The notes: generated by a model from the sequence alone, not told the origin. Shown: positions 45,754 through 57,802, numbered from the stretch's first letter. The stretch: DNA of 64,000 nt from Crocodylus rhombifer (GCA_038503035.1 JAVSML010024013.1:1-64000), one strand, 5' to 3'. Numbers and translations are program-made.

Positions 45754-46700
45754 CCCCATTTTATACTTCAGGTACATTAATAACATCTTCATCATATGGA
45801 CACGTGGGAAAGAATATTAAGAGAAATTCCATCAGGCCTTTAACAACTTCTACTCCTCTATCAAACTGACTCTGGGAGACTCCTCCCAGTACATTCAATT
45901 CTTGGACACCACTGTGAAAGTTTGCAATAGACCTAACACCACCACATTGTATTTGAAACCAACTGACCACTACAGCTGCCTCTGTGCCAACAGCTCTCAT
46001 CCTAAGTACACCACTAAACCCATCATCTACAGCCAAGCTTTACGTTACAACTGCTCTGATCCCACTGACCAAGATGCATACCTTAAGGATCTGATACAGG
46101 GATTCTTACAATTATACTACTATCCTAAAACTGTAGCCGCTCAGATCAACAGACCCAGACTCAAACCCTTCTCCAACCCACTACAATATCAACCCCAAGA
46201 GAAGAACAGCAAAATCCCCTGGAATTGTCACCTCAGACCCCATCTTAAATACCTCAAACACATCATTAGTGACCCTCCAGCACCTCCTGGAAAAAGACAA
46301 CTGCCTCAAGGCACTCTAACTTCAAGTGGAGTCTCTCCAACAATAAAATATCTCACCCCAAGTCACCATACCTTGCTTCAGACCAAGATGCCTGCTGTTT
46401 CTTCTCCTCATCACTGGATCAAATAGCACAGATCTGAGGTTTATTCAGTTGCTCCTCTACCAGGGTCATGTATGCCATCACCTGCTTACAGTGTCCCTCT
46501 GCTGTCTTCAGTGGATAGACAGGGCAATCCCTATGTATAAGAATGAATGAACACTGATCTGACATCAATACCAGAAGGAAAGACATGCCGGTAGAAGAAC
46601 ACTTTAAACTCCCCAAGGACATTCCATTCTTGACCTCAGAGTAGCTGTCCTTTAGACAACAAAACTTTAAAAACAAAACTTGAATGGGAAATTGCAGAAC
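45754..46700 (+). pseudogene. Penelope RT and GIY-YIG endonuclease remnant
   Basis: The RT catalytic block reads YINNIFIIWT where Penelope has a YxDD box, so both catalytic aspartates are Asn. It continues with FHQAFNNFYSSIKLTLGD, then QFLDTTVKVCN, TLYLKPTDHY, SSHPKYTTKPIIYSQALRYN and a 174-aa open frame to 46426. After a stop, another frame gives STRVMYAITCLQCPSAVFSG, then TGQSLCIRMNEH, SDINTRR, PVEEHFKLP and QQNFKNKT. This is the GIY-YIG fold with the second motif reduced to AVFSG. The protein would copy RNA at a nicked target. The element is dead. Confidence 0.85.
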
Positions 46701-46724
46701 AAGAAATCATTCATAGGCTGAACT

Positions 46725-46834
46725 GTGTCATGTGGATGTCAGTCTGTGTCAGCAGACTTGATTAATTGAATCTGCACTGATACATGTTAATTATCACGTT
46801 TCAGAGCAGATGTCTGGCATGTGTATAGGTGCCC
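46725..46834 (-). mobile_element. Harbinger-like MITE (family D) fragment in the Penelope element
   Basis: On the minus strand it starts GGGCACCTATACACATGCC and contains gattcaattaatcaagtctg, matching the first third of 22014-22339. It separates the GIY-YIG remnant from the Penelope 3' region. Confidence 0.55.
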
Positions 46835-46990
46835 TATGTCTCAATGGGTTAACTGATCTGTTTTTCTCTCTTGTACCCACATTGCCTCTCCCAGCAGTGT
46901 CTCCTTCTTTTTTGTCCGCATTTCCTTACGCTTTTTATTGTAACTCCTGCTTTTAAGTTAGCAGTCAGCTTCCAGCAGTCCCTTCACAGC

Positions 46991-47036
46991 ATCTGAGGAA
47001 GTAACTCCTCTGCTTATGAAAGCTTATGCTACACAT
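46991..47036 (+). ncRNA. hammerhead-ribozyme-like motif of a Penelope-like element
   Basis: CTGAGGA (46993-46999) fits CUGANGA and GAAA (47018-47021) the second core box. Between them GTAA and TTAT could pair as a short stem II. After GAAA, gcttatgct can form the short stem III typical of Penelope hammerheads. It lies about 300 bp downstream of the GIY-YIG remnant in the same orientation. Activity is untested, and the weak stem II argues for a decayed copy. Confidence 0.55.
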
Positions 47037-47114
47037 TTCTGATTTAGTTAGTCTATAAAGATGCAACTCTACCTTGCCAACGTAAAGGCCTTGAGAGTGG
47101 CAGACACTTCTTTG

Positions 47115-47144
47115 TGTGTGCCCTGCAGAACAGCAGGGCACACA
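47115..47144. repeat. perfect 12-bp hairpin
   Basis: TGTGTGCCCTGC and GCAGGGCACACA flank a 6-nt loop, 80 bp after the Penelope 3' region. Confidence 0.85.
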
Positions 47145-49634
47145 TAAAGAACAAGGGAAATACTTTCTTGTGGCCAACTCAGTATCCCTTAATGTCTAGA
47201 AATTACTGCCCATCATTGGAGAGGTTCCCAGTAATCCCCTGAGAGTAGCACCTGCTCACTCCAAAATTCATTTGGATGATTTTGGTTCTGTATCCTAGTT
47301 TTAATAAGATTTCCTGTATGTCTTCACCAGGAATCCAAGAATTTTCTTCCATTGCTAACAAAGGGCCAGAATGGTACCTATTTTGGTCATAGAGGGGGTC
47401 TTCCGTATGTGGATCTCAGCTTTCTATCAGGTGGAAAGGTGGTTGGGCACCTCCACAGCACCATTCCTTCTCCCCTGATCTGCAGAAAAGATGGAGTTGG
47501 CCTTGGAGTTTGCCTATCACCCACCTACTTTCCAGCCTCCACTAATTTGGTGGGAAGAAATAATACAGCCCCAGGCTGTTTTGCCTTTTCCAAAGATCTT
47601 AGCCAAATACAGGTACATGTCGAAGGCATCTTGGTAATGCAGTTCCACTGAAACCATGCTTTCATGGACCACAACTAGTTTGACTTTTTGCTCAGATATC
47701 TGTGGCTTTTTGCAGCTGGGGCTGATAGGTTTAGAATGGGTATCAAGACCTCTACTTCAGTGAGGCAGTGCACCTTCTCACACCCCAAAACAAGGGCATA
47801 TTCAAATACCCACATGCATGCATATATGTGTACATGCATGCCAATGGGTTTTGTTCTGGAGACTCTGAAGCAATTCTCTTAGAGGGTCCAATGCAAAAAC
47901 TTACACACACAGGTTTTGAGAACTGCCTGGCCCAGTCATCATGATTAAACATTCCAGTTTTCTGTTAAGCTGTTCTAATCTATTTGCCTTACTGCTGAAT
48001 GCAGAATAAATGAATTACTATTAACAACATTAATTGTCTTAAATCCAGTAAGATCTGTGTATCAACTGACAAAACATAATGAATGCTCAAGATTGTAAAT
48101 GCCTAAACCTCTCAGCTGAATAGAATTCATGCATGCTCATTATTTTCAGCTGCACCTAAAAGATATCATTAACAAGAGAATGGGTTCCTTTTTTGTAAGC
48201 AAATGCACAACCTGAATTACTTATGCCTGGCAGTTGGGTGCTAATCAGAGCAAGGAATGCTGTGCCACTTAAATGGAGGCTGAGAGCTCCTGATCACACA
48301 ATGTAGGTACAAGAGTCACTGAGCAGCATGACCCAATAAAGCAACAAATTGAAACCCTTAAGAAGAAAACAGGGGCATGCATGGAAAAATGAAGTCTGCA
48401 ATAATCTAACTGTAATATGAATGATTATTTTTGCAAAATTTCCTTGCTGATACATACAAAAGCTGCAATTTAAGACATGTAAACAAATGTATTATGTACA
48501 ATTTGCACATAGACAAATGTGTCTATATATACACCTTTCAGCTCTTGAAATAAACCCTTTCTTGTTTAATAAATTGCATGTTTGCTTTTACTCCAGTGCT
48601 AGTACTGGAAACTATGCTGTTAGGGCAATTTTCAATGATTGCATTAGCCACAGAATATTACCATGCAGAGCTAATTGCTAGTTGTCAAAGCTACTAGAAA
48701 AAAAAAGGTTTTAAGGAGATGGCAGTATTTATTTTAATGAGTTAACACTTTTGATATGCATCACTGTATACAGTATTTGCACAATAAAATGCCACAGATC
48801 AAAAAGATGTTCAAAACATCAAAAAACAAAAACAAAAATTCTGCACTTAAAGAGGAACATAAAATTCCTGCTGGGAATGTGGAACATGGAATGCCATCTG
48901 TATTATATGGCACTGAGAAAACTGATTATGTTTGGGCCTCTATTTCATAGCAGATGGGTTCATTAAATTTAATAGCCTCCAGAGCCTTTAGAAACAGTGT
49001 TAAAAACATGTGGAACATGCTGTGACACTTCACTTCTCACCCCACAGCCATTATAACTCTGGCACAGGCTATAAATATTACAGTACTTTATTTTCATTGA
49101 AACAGGTTACTATTATAATTATTTTTGCTTGTATACAGTTACTTCGAACATGCAGAATACAAATCCTATTTTTTAGATTTTCAGAGGTTCGGTACATTTT
49201 TTGGAGGTATTTCATAGTTCTCTTACACTCCCAGATTTTCATATGGGACATCATTTCCCCACCACCCTCCCTCTTTTTAAAAAAAATTATCTGCAACATC
49301 AGCAAGCAACTGAAATGCAAGAACATGAAGCTGGATCTGTGGAAATTTTGCTTCCAGCATTCCCAGTAGAAGACAAGCAACATATTAAGCTGTATAAAGA
49401 AAATCAAAACAATATTAGTACATAGCTTTTGGCTGAAAATTGATATTTTTCTTCTGTTATTTTATGTGGATAGGTAATTCCAATTTGAGCATAATCTGAG
49501 GTCATTTTTGGCACTGATCTGCAGAGAATTTGCAATCTTGTTTCACATCAAAATACTGGGTCTGTATTTTCAAATATTTAAGTACATGAAATAAAAATAA
49601 TCCTTTTCTGAAATGTTCTTATAATTGTTTAGAT
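47145..49634. other. unannotated intronic DNA
   Basis: AT-rich. A 99-codon frame at 47352-47651 has no recognisable domain. No assigned repeat. Confidence 0.45.
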
Positions 49635-49807
49635 CAGTGGTTTTCAACCTGTGGTCTGTGGAACCTTGGGGGACCGCAGACTATGTCTAAAAGATGACTA
49701 TGATCAATCAAAAATATGTGAATAGCCTCACTTACAATTCAAAGGGGTCTGCACCTCCATTCACATTTTTTTAGGGATATGCAAATGAAAAAAGTCAAAA
49801 ACCACTG
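49635..49807. mobile_element. hAT MITE, 173 bp, intact
   Basis: It starts CAGTGGTTTTCAACCTGTGG and ends GTCAAAAACCACTG, with inverted termini. The flanking 8-bp duplications gtttagat (49627-49634, 49808-49815) are perfect. This is the classic hAT signature. It is non-coding. Confidence 0.93.
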
Positions 49808-49815
49808 GTTTAGAT

Positions 49816-50171
49816 AAACATTTCGAGTGCTCCTTGCAATTTGGTTTTAAAAGGTATGAGGAACGTGTAAATGTTCAAGATTTGGAGTAGAGTGATAACA
49901 TTCTGTTTTCTTCTAAGGGGATATGTACTAGTCCTAAAATGAAAACAAATCATGAGAAATGAATTTACTAATTCAGTGTTGCCTATTGGATTGCATGACT
50001 CCCCTAGACCTTTCTTCTTCCTTCCTGAACCCTGTGACCAGGCACTTTCATTCTCACTCTTGCACTCACTCTGTTCCAACCACAGATCTCACTTTTCTTT
50101 TTCACTCGCCTTTTGTTTGCCTGTCTTCGCAATCTTTACTTCCAGTCTATTCCTGTTCCTCTTATTATAAA
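49816..50171. other. unannotated intronic DNA
   Basis: Nothing recognised. Confidence 0.45.
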
Positions 50172-50656
50172 TGGGTGCATCTACATGTGTTATTAGGGCA
50201 AAGAAATAAACTTTAGCACAGTTTGTGCTGGAGTTCATTTCTCCAAACCACAGCATTTCTCCATGTACCCAGGACTGTAGCACATTGATCCAGGGTAGAG
50301 CAGCCCTGGGCTGACAGGGAACCCCCGGGGGGGGGTCAGCCCCAGGCTCTGGGTGGCAGTACTGGACAGCAGAGAGGCTGACTGGAGTACAAGGATGCTA
50401 TGCTGTTGGACTAGCCAGGAGGCAGCCCCTGCTGTAGCACCTTTATGCCCTAGCCAGCCCTGGTTACCAACTACATGTGCATTGTGGTGGTGTAAATTAC
50501 TCCACTGTAAGATAGTACTTGTCCTAGATGATACTATCCTACAGCAGAGTTAATTAATTTACTGCACCCTAATGTGGGCGCACGTGTAGATGGTAATACT
50601 TTACTGTGGAATTAATTAGTCAAATCTGCAGTAAAGTGCATGTGTAGATAAACCCA
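50172..50656. mobile_element. Harbinger-like MITE with GC-rich core, 485 bp
   Basis: Termini TGGGTGCATCTACATGTG and CATGTGTAGATAAACCCA are good inverted repeats. The core includes cccccgggggggggtcag, a G run. Subterminal taattaat and tttactgtgg words resemble other MITEs here. The target duplication is not clear. Confidence 0.72.
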
Positions 50657-53602
50657 TTCTCTCTCCAGAATAGCTTGGAGCCCAACCCAGTTATGAGTTC
50701 TCTGGTGTGCTATGCATTAAGTAGAGGGAGCAAAAATTGTCTCTGCTCCAAAAGCTGAGGTGACTACAAGGAAACTATGAGATAGCATTGGTCATTTTGC
50801 TAGGCAGTGGTCTTGGTATACCAGTGACATAACCATTATCAGGGTTTGGTAAGTATCAAGGCAAAGAGTTGTCCAGAGAGTGTTGAAGGAGGATAATGAG
50901 GCATTTTTATAAGTGATTATGTCAAGAATGAAAAGCAGCATTAGAGAAAGTGCAAGGTGCTTTCATATATCTCTAAGGCTTGCTTTTACTCATACTCTAT
51001 TCCCAGACTAAGGTTACTTGCCCAGAACTTGTGGGTAATGAAGTCCTTCCTTTTGTGATTAACTTGATATTATGAAATTATTTTGGTAGCCCCAGCTTGG
51101 CCTATCTGCATTATTGTTTAGTACTATTCACATTTCAAAGCAATTGCACACACAGAACATGTTCTGTGGTAAAATTTAGGAACTAAGAAATTCACTTGGG
51201 TTAAAATACTAGAGGAACACATTCTTCCATTATGAGAGCTATACCCTAATAAACATTTTTTTGAACCATCATGTAAGAGGTTTGTCACGAGTTGCCAGCT
51301 TTGTTTATTTTGGTTTTTTTCCTGTGGCTCCCTTACCATACACAATTTCTGGCTTGTATTATAATTACTTATATGGAATTGCAGTTACTCTATATGTAAA
51401 GATAAGATTGCATTTTAACAGTAATCCATTGAAGTACCAATGTCTGAGACATTTTGCCTGCTGGATGCTCTCCTGCCAGTAGCTATACATGTTACATAGA
51501 GATGCTGTAGTGTTGAATTTGATTTACAAGCATATCCATGCCAAAAGGGTACCAGTCTTGCTTCCAGACACCTGCATGCTAGAGATAGACTAACTTGGGA
51601 TCTTTTCCAGCTGCAGCCTGCCAGCAGCAGGCAGTGTGTTTAGGTAAAGGGACAGAGAATGTTTTTCATTTCCAGTTTGAGTTTCACAGGGAATTTACTG
51701 TTCATGTCATGAGACAAAGTTGAAAATTAAATGGTAACAGGTCACTAAACAGAAGAAAAACTTGTTTTTAGGTTTTTTCCTTCACTGTGTTGAATCAGAC
51801 ATTCGAGAAACATTTCTCCTTACCCAATCAAAACAGCTATTTAAACACTTCACAGCTTGTATCTGTTTTATAATAATAAGACCAAAGACAGGCATTCTGA
51901 ATGAAGTTGAGCTGATTATAAAGAAATTGAAGCTATTTTGCTAGATATATCACATTTTTCATATTTCATTTTCACATAAAGAATTATTTAGGGTAGAATG
52001 ATAATTCAGGAAGGCAATGAATTTAATACAATCTATCAAATACCATCCTTTGTTCTTCTATGTCTCATTCTATGACATTCCAAGAGAAAGAGTGCAGGGA
52101 AGAGAAAATACATTTTATCTGAACTACTGAAGGAAAGGACTGAAATAAAGAAGAAAAGATTCATTAAATCATCAGAGCGATTTGGGTTTTATAGCTGTGG
52201 CAGAGTGAAAGCAGAGAGGAACAGTGAGTTAGCATAAAAGGAAAGCTGTAATCTTTTTTCCTGTTGTTCTGTAGGTGTCAAGGCTGAACTATCTATTAAC
52301 AGCTCTTTTCTCCCCAAATTGTCAGATTTTATATATATAATATGTGTGGATACATGTAAAGATAAGAGCTGGTCAGATAATTAATTGGGAATAATATTTA
52401 TAGAGAGGTTGAGCTGTTTATTGAGAATTAATTCACAATTTTTTTCCTTTATTTTCAAGGTCTTAACTGCATCTTACTGCAAAGATATAAAATGTATGAC
52501 TCTGTATACAAGGCATACTATTTTGTAGGAAGCTTGCTCCCAAATGTTCTAGCTGTTACTGATTGACCTGCCTCCTCACCATTATGCCCTATCAAAACAG
52601 CTTTTCCAGTGGAAACATTCCAAGGATGTTCTATCAAGTTGAGTTAATTGTGTGTGGTGTGTGCCCTCAAAGCCTCAGGGTCAGTGGGAAAAACTTGAAA
52701 ACTTCTGAAATGTCTTAAGTGAAGTGTCAGGGGATACTTTTCTTACTTGTGTGTCACTGAGCTGCGGCTTGGAGATTTTGAGAATTGATTAAATAGCTCC
52801 TTCATGAGAACTCAGGATATTATAGAAATGGTGAGAATGCATGTTTGAGTATTTCTGTAGAGAGAAGACTTTACTGGCATATTGTTAATTAGGCCAGATT
52901 ATTGCTGTAGGCTCTGCAAGGAGCTGAACTTGGACATTGCTTAGAAGCATCAGCTACTACAAAATGTAGTTGTCAATGTGCCAATAGTTTCAGCAGCAAA
53001 GATAGAGACCACTTTTTCCCCATAAGACAATACTAAGTTTCTGTCTAGTTCCAGGTGTTGATTCACTTCCTATGGGTTATGTTCTGGCTGCAGAAATGAA
53101 CACTTTTCCCTCCATAAAGTACCAAGGCAGTGCACATCATCTTAAACTGCTTCTTGTTAATGATTCCTAGTTTTAAACAGTTGAGGGCCCACAGAAAGCA
53201 GCTCTCAGTTGAGGACTCTGGCTTGTGGTACTCCTTTCATTTTGTTCAGCAGAAGGACATGATTTATTTAGACCCCAAATTGTATTATTGAGACTATTTA
53301 TTATAAATGAGACTGCTCAATGAGCCTAATTCTAAACCATCAACTTTGATGACGCCATAGGCTTTGCCAGGCTAGGAGTTGACAATGGGGTTGTTTGGCA
53401 GGAAGACTCCATTTAACTAGATAATTGTGCATGAGTTTGTTTTCAGTCAGGAAAAGTAGTTTGCTTGATAGATAAGCCAGTTTTGATACATTAAAAATTG
53501 TCTTTTTGTAGTGGCAGCCAGAGATTACTGACAAAACAATATAACGTTTAGAGCAAGGTAGAAATCTTACTTCTTGGCAATCCTGCAACCTGTCTTATGT
53601 TT
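50657..53602. other. unannotated intronic DNA
   Basis: AT-rich intronic DNA without recognisable repeats or exons. Confidence 0.45.
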
Positions 53603-54616
53603 TAGAATCATAGAAAAATAGGCCCGGAAGGGACCATGAGGGATCATTTAATCCAACCCGTGGCCCAAGGCAGGATCATTCCTGCTTAAACCATTCCAGA
53701 CAACTGTTTGTATACCTTGCTTTTAAAAACTTTTAAGAATGAAGATTCCACAGCCTCTCTTGGTAATCAGTTCCAAAGTTTAACCACCCACATAGTGAGG
53801 AAGGTTTTCCTAATATCCAAGCTAAATTCCCTTTGTTCCAATTTAAGACCCTAACTTGCCCTGTCTGATCGCCATCTCCTTCATTTGTTTGACTTTTATC
53901 AAATTCCCCCCTCAGCTTCCTTTTCTCCAGACTAAATAACCCCAGCTCTCTCAATCTTTTCTTGTGAATTATGTTTTCTAGACCTCTGATCATTTTTGTT
54001 GCACTCCCCTGGACCCTTTCCAAAATTTTTCTTTCTTGAGGCATGGTTCCTAAAACCAGACACAGTACTCAAGGTGAGGCCTCACTAAATGAAGTAGAAG
54101 AATCATTTGCAAGTATCACTTCTCTTAATTCAACCCAGCATGCTATTGGCTATTTTTTTTAATAGTGCACAGACTCTTGACTCATATTCAGTTTGTCGAT
54201 TATAACCACCTGGTCCTTTTCTGTGGTAGTGCAGCCTAGCTAATCATATTTCATTTTGTGCATTTGTCTATTTGTGCATTTGATTATTCTGCCCTAAGTG
54301 CATGACTTTGTACTTATCTTTGTTGAATTTCATACAATTAAATTTGGACCATTTCTCCACATTATCAAGGTCATTCTAAATCCTAATCTTCCGAAGGTCT
54401 GCTACGCCATCTATCTTGGTGTCATTTGCAGAATTGCTAACTGTGCACTCAGTTCCATCCTACAAATCATTAATGTAGATAGTATACAATACTGGACTTC
54501 TAGGAGGCCCCCCTTGATATTTCCTCCCACTAAGACATGGAGCCATGGATGATTATTCTTTCAGTCATGATCCATCTCGGTTTCATCTAAACTGCATTTC
54601 CTTACCATAAAAATGT
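53603..54616 (-). mobile_element. CR1 LINE 3' part (~1 kb), older copy
   Basis: The 3' end tagaatcatagaaaaatagg lies at the left. The body includes ccctggaccctttccaaaat, ggccatttctccac-like and catgactttgtacttatctt blocks of the CR1 ORF2 tail. One 103-codon minus-strand frame (54044-53733) reads [16 protein letters not shown], but the frame is broken elsewhere. It is more diverged than the CR1 at 1164-2322. Confidence 0.9.
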
Positions 54617-55006
54617 TTTAGCATGCTGTTGTATTCAGTTATTTTCGTTTAATAAGAAACTCCAGTTTTTAGCCTACATTTCTTGAAGAACTATGAAGAA
54701 GATAGGGGCCTGCTTAAATTGTGGTTTTGCAGAAACGATGAAAAATGGTGGTTTTCGTGATCATCACAAAGAATAACGTTTCCCGCAATTTTGCATGGAA
54801 TCACATGAAACAAAAGCTTACTGGAATACAAAGGAAGTACAGCAGTCCCAGCAGTCATAGAGCACGGGGTTTGACAGAGAACTACTGTGCAGCTGAGCTA
54901 GTGGTGTAGACTCAGTGAAGACATGAGGCAAATAAGCAAAAGGGTTTTGGTGCCATCCTTTAAGAAGCCAGATGTAATGCTGCAGTAATGCTGTCATCTG
55001 AAGATA

Positions 55007-55816
55007 ATGAGTGAAAAGAAATCTGAGAAAGCTAAATACATTTCAGCTCAGGATCATGTAAGGCAGTGCCCTGTGGGGACCTTGCATGCAGATGGCAGTA
55101 AAATGTTTTGTTCATTGTGCAATGTGACTCTGGATATGTCAAGGAAAAACAGCATTGATTGGCATTTAGAGTCTCAATCACATATAAAGTGAAAGACTGC
55201 TGTGGAGATTGAAAGTCAGAGCAAGAAACAATGTCTTCAATCTTTAAAAAAAACACTGAGAGCAGTTTGACAAGAGAGGCTACATTTGTGCAGTGGAGGC
55301 ATTCACAGCCACTAACATTCCTCTGGAGAAAATTGATAACCCCAAATTAAGGGACTACTTGAACAAACACATGCCAAATCCTGGTAGTTTCCCATGTCCA
55401 AACAAGCTTTGCCAAGATTATCTACCAGAAATAATTGCTTCACATGTTCAGGCTACAACATCTGCATTGGCAGAATATGAATCAATCTTGATTAAAGCAA
55501 CAGATGCCCAAGATATCTATGTCCTGCACATTTTATTTGTACCTGGGAGCTGGACAGGCTGCAACCTCCCTGTTTTTCAAGCAGAGGCAGTTCGCCTCAC
55601 GTCTGTCAATTTTTCTACTGTGGCACAGGCTGTGTGGCACAGGCTGTAGTGAAGGGCGTTGTAAACTATGGCTTAGAATTTAACAAGATCTCAGCATTTG
55701 GGTCTGATAATGCAATGTATATGTGCAACATTTTCTCTGTTGTGCTCCATGGAATGATGCCCAATGCAATTCATGTTACTGGCAATGCACACAACCTTTT
55801 TTTTAGTCCAAAGTGA
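55007..55816 (+). pseudogene. hAT transposase, N-terminal half (broken)
   Basis: The first frame has a C2H2 BED-like finger: GTLHADGSKMFCSLCNVTLD, then SIDWHLESQSHIK (Cx2C...Hx5H), close to the host protein CGGBP1, which descends from hAT transposases. After a frame break, AFTATNIPLEKIDNPKLRDY then LNKHMPNPGSFP and YLPEIIASHVQ follow. A 14-bp tandem duplication of gtggcacaggctgt (55620-55647) shifts the frame before the start of the catalytic region, VVNYGLEFNKISAFGSDNAM then YMCN. Further traces run to about 56200. This is a dead transposase. Confidence 0.8.
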
Positions 55817-56009
55817 CATCTGGTGTACACATTTTCCTGATGTAGATATTCTGGTTTTCTCTTTTTAAAAAAGCATTCAAACATTATCCAGGCTGTAAGC
55901 TTTGATATGGGGAGTACATCACCAATCAAAGCAGGGATCTGTATGTGACTGTCTCTTGCACCAGAGCCAGTGCTTACAAAGTGGAATTTGTGGTTTAATG
56001 CAGTTCATT

Positions 56010-56840
56010 ACCACACAAAGAATATGAAGTAATACCAGCAATTTGCATGCGTGTAGTTTGAAATCACACCTAGCACACAGTACAGACTTATCCTATGTTG
56101 TCTTTTAAGACATGGTGACACTGAAGATCCAGTTCATGGAGTTTCTAACATGGCTTAAAAGTCAGCAGGCTTTGATACACCAAGCACGCAACAAGCTGAT
56201 GGTAAGGCAGTATTTTGCCAAGTTGTAGAGATGTGGAAAACGATCAGAAACAGACACCAAAACACTGTCGCAGTCAAAGGTATCTGGCATTCTTTGACAA
56301 AGTTCATGTAAGCAGCACATTCCGTGTCATGCTCTTTCTGCCATGCAGAGTCTGATTTCAGTAGCTGAAGGTCCAAACTCACAAAAGGCACCTGATTGGA
56401 GTAAAAAATGTGAACAATGCTATAAAAGGAAGCAGCTGGTTGTTTAAACCATGGTGGTAGTGACTTATATCGATTTAAACCATGGTGGTAGTGACTTGTA
56501 GTATACTTGTAGTGTCGATTCAACTTTGCAGCTATTGCCTAGAACAGTTCTTGTCTCCATTGGTTTTCTTGTTGACAGTTTTAAAATTGTTGTAATGCAA
56601 TGTCTTTAACCCAATTTATCAAATCCATCAGCTTGTTGTGTGCTTGGTAGATCAAAGCCTGCTGACTTTCAAACCACATTAGAAGCTCCATGAACTGAAT
56701 CATATTTTCAGCCACAAGCTTAACTTGATCTTCAGTGTCACCCTGTCTTGAGAGATTGCGTAGTTTAAGCAGGCACTGTATGCTGAGTTTGATTTCAAGC
56801 ACCTTGCACACAAATTGGTAGTAGTACTTCATATACTTTG
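56010..56840. repeat. inverted duplication inside the hAT transposase
   Basis: The + strand at about 56012-56200 and the minus strand at about 56836-56625 carry the same transposase segment: gtcagcaggctttgat, then caccaagcacgcaacaagct against taccaagcacacaacaagct. The + copy lacks about 27 bp found in the minus copy (gttaagcttgtggctgaaaa and following). The 425-bp spacer reads as transposase on the minus strand. Confidence 0.8.
56155..56832 (-). pseudogene. hAT transposase, middle to C-terminal part
   Basis: The minus-strand frame 56832-56581 reads MKYYYQFVCKVLEIKLSIQC, then GDTEDQVKLVAENMIQFMEL and NKLMDLINWVKDIALQQF. After a stop it continues in a second frame with SLPPWFKQPAASFYSIVHIF then LLKSDSAWQKEHDTECAAYM. 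It ends in a shifted frame as SVSDRFPHLYNLAKYCLTI, which resembles the C-terminal dimerisation region of hAT transposases. A 30-bp in-frame tandem duplication (56443-56496) is present. The order is colinear with a hAT protein on the minus strand. Confidence 0.7.
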
Positions 56841-56880
56841 CATGGTAACAAACTGCATTAAATCACTGGAGTTAGACTTA

Positions 56881-57771
56881 TGCTTTTATAAGACTCTGCT
56901 TTTGACGTTAAGGCTTCAAAAGGGCGATTGTTACAGTAAATATCACACTGTTCTATTTTGAAGGAATATTTAACTCCTGTTTTCTCCCCCCTTTCTATAT
57001 TTGCATCCTGTTGAGTCACTAGTTTCATGAAACTTTATGAACCTTATTATTATATTGGTTATTATAGTCTACATTTAGTAAATATATTTCTCCCAATATA
57101 TTTAGTAAATATACTTCTACAACTTCTCTGTGATGGCCTAATCTGATTACAACCTGTTTCCTGTAAAATCTTGAGATGAAAACATGAAGTTTTGAAAGTA
57201 AAATTTCTTGACTCCCTAGGTAACACAATAAAGGGAGCAAAAGGAAATGCAGATACTGTTCTCTGAGGCCAAGACCTTCTGTTATAATAGAAACTGGAGA
57301 GCAGAAGCATTATACCAATCAGTGAGAAGCACATTAAGTTTACCTTTGTCTTCATTCATAGCTGAGAGTCCTAGATGGTGTCCATCAGATCAGAAGGTTG
57401 CTTAGCTTTTAGTCACCTTTCATTAATAGCCTTGAGTTGTACAGAACAGCATTAAAGTAATTCTTTTAAAATAGAAAGTATAATGAGGAATATAGTTCTG
57501 TATGCAAAATGAAGAAACCTTTGTATAGCTTTCTGAATTCAGTGTGTAAGGCATCTATAAAATGCTCCATGGCCCTACTGATGAAGTATAGCTATAAAAT
57601 CTAGATGTAAAACTAGAAGGGTGAACCATTAGCTATACTTATGAGGATGTTGACGTGCTGTTCCTCACAGTGAAGCTAATGATCAATAAGAAGCATTGAT
57701 GGCACCATGTTAGCAGCTGACCATGCCAGTAAGACATGCCAGAATAGCAATTCTCCCAAATTACTAATATG

Positions 57772-57772
<1 letters not shown>
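56881..57772. other. unannotated intronic DNA
   Basis: Nothing recognised; no right end of the hAT element was seen. Confidence 0.4.

Positions 57773-57802
<30 letters not shown>

Larger units (their letters stand above)
45730..47076 (+). mobile_element. Penelope-like retroelement, 5'-truncated
   Basis: In order: the last RT blocks (from about 45745), a connector, a GIY-YIG endonuclease remnant (46436-46700), a small MITE (46725-46834), and a 3' region with a hammerhead-like motif (46991-47036) and gttagtctataaagatg. The element is broken by stops and truncated at its 5' side. Confidence 0.8.
54703..56880 (+). mobile_element. hAT transposon with CGGBP1-like transposase, rearranged
   Basis: A left end starting near TAGGGGCCTGCTTAAATTG (54703) is followed by a non-coding leader with gttttgcagaaacgatg and tttcgtgatcatcac, then the transposase. 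From about 56200 to 56840 the transposase continues on the minus strand, so the element is internally inverted. No right terminus was found. Confidence 0.75.

Noticed and set aside
47352..47651. 99-codon + strand frame
   Set aside because: No recognisable motif, no splice or poly(A) context, and no relation to CACNA2D3.
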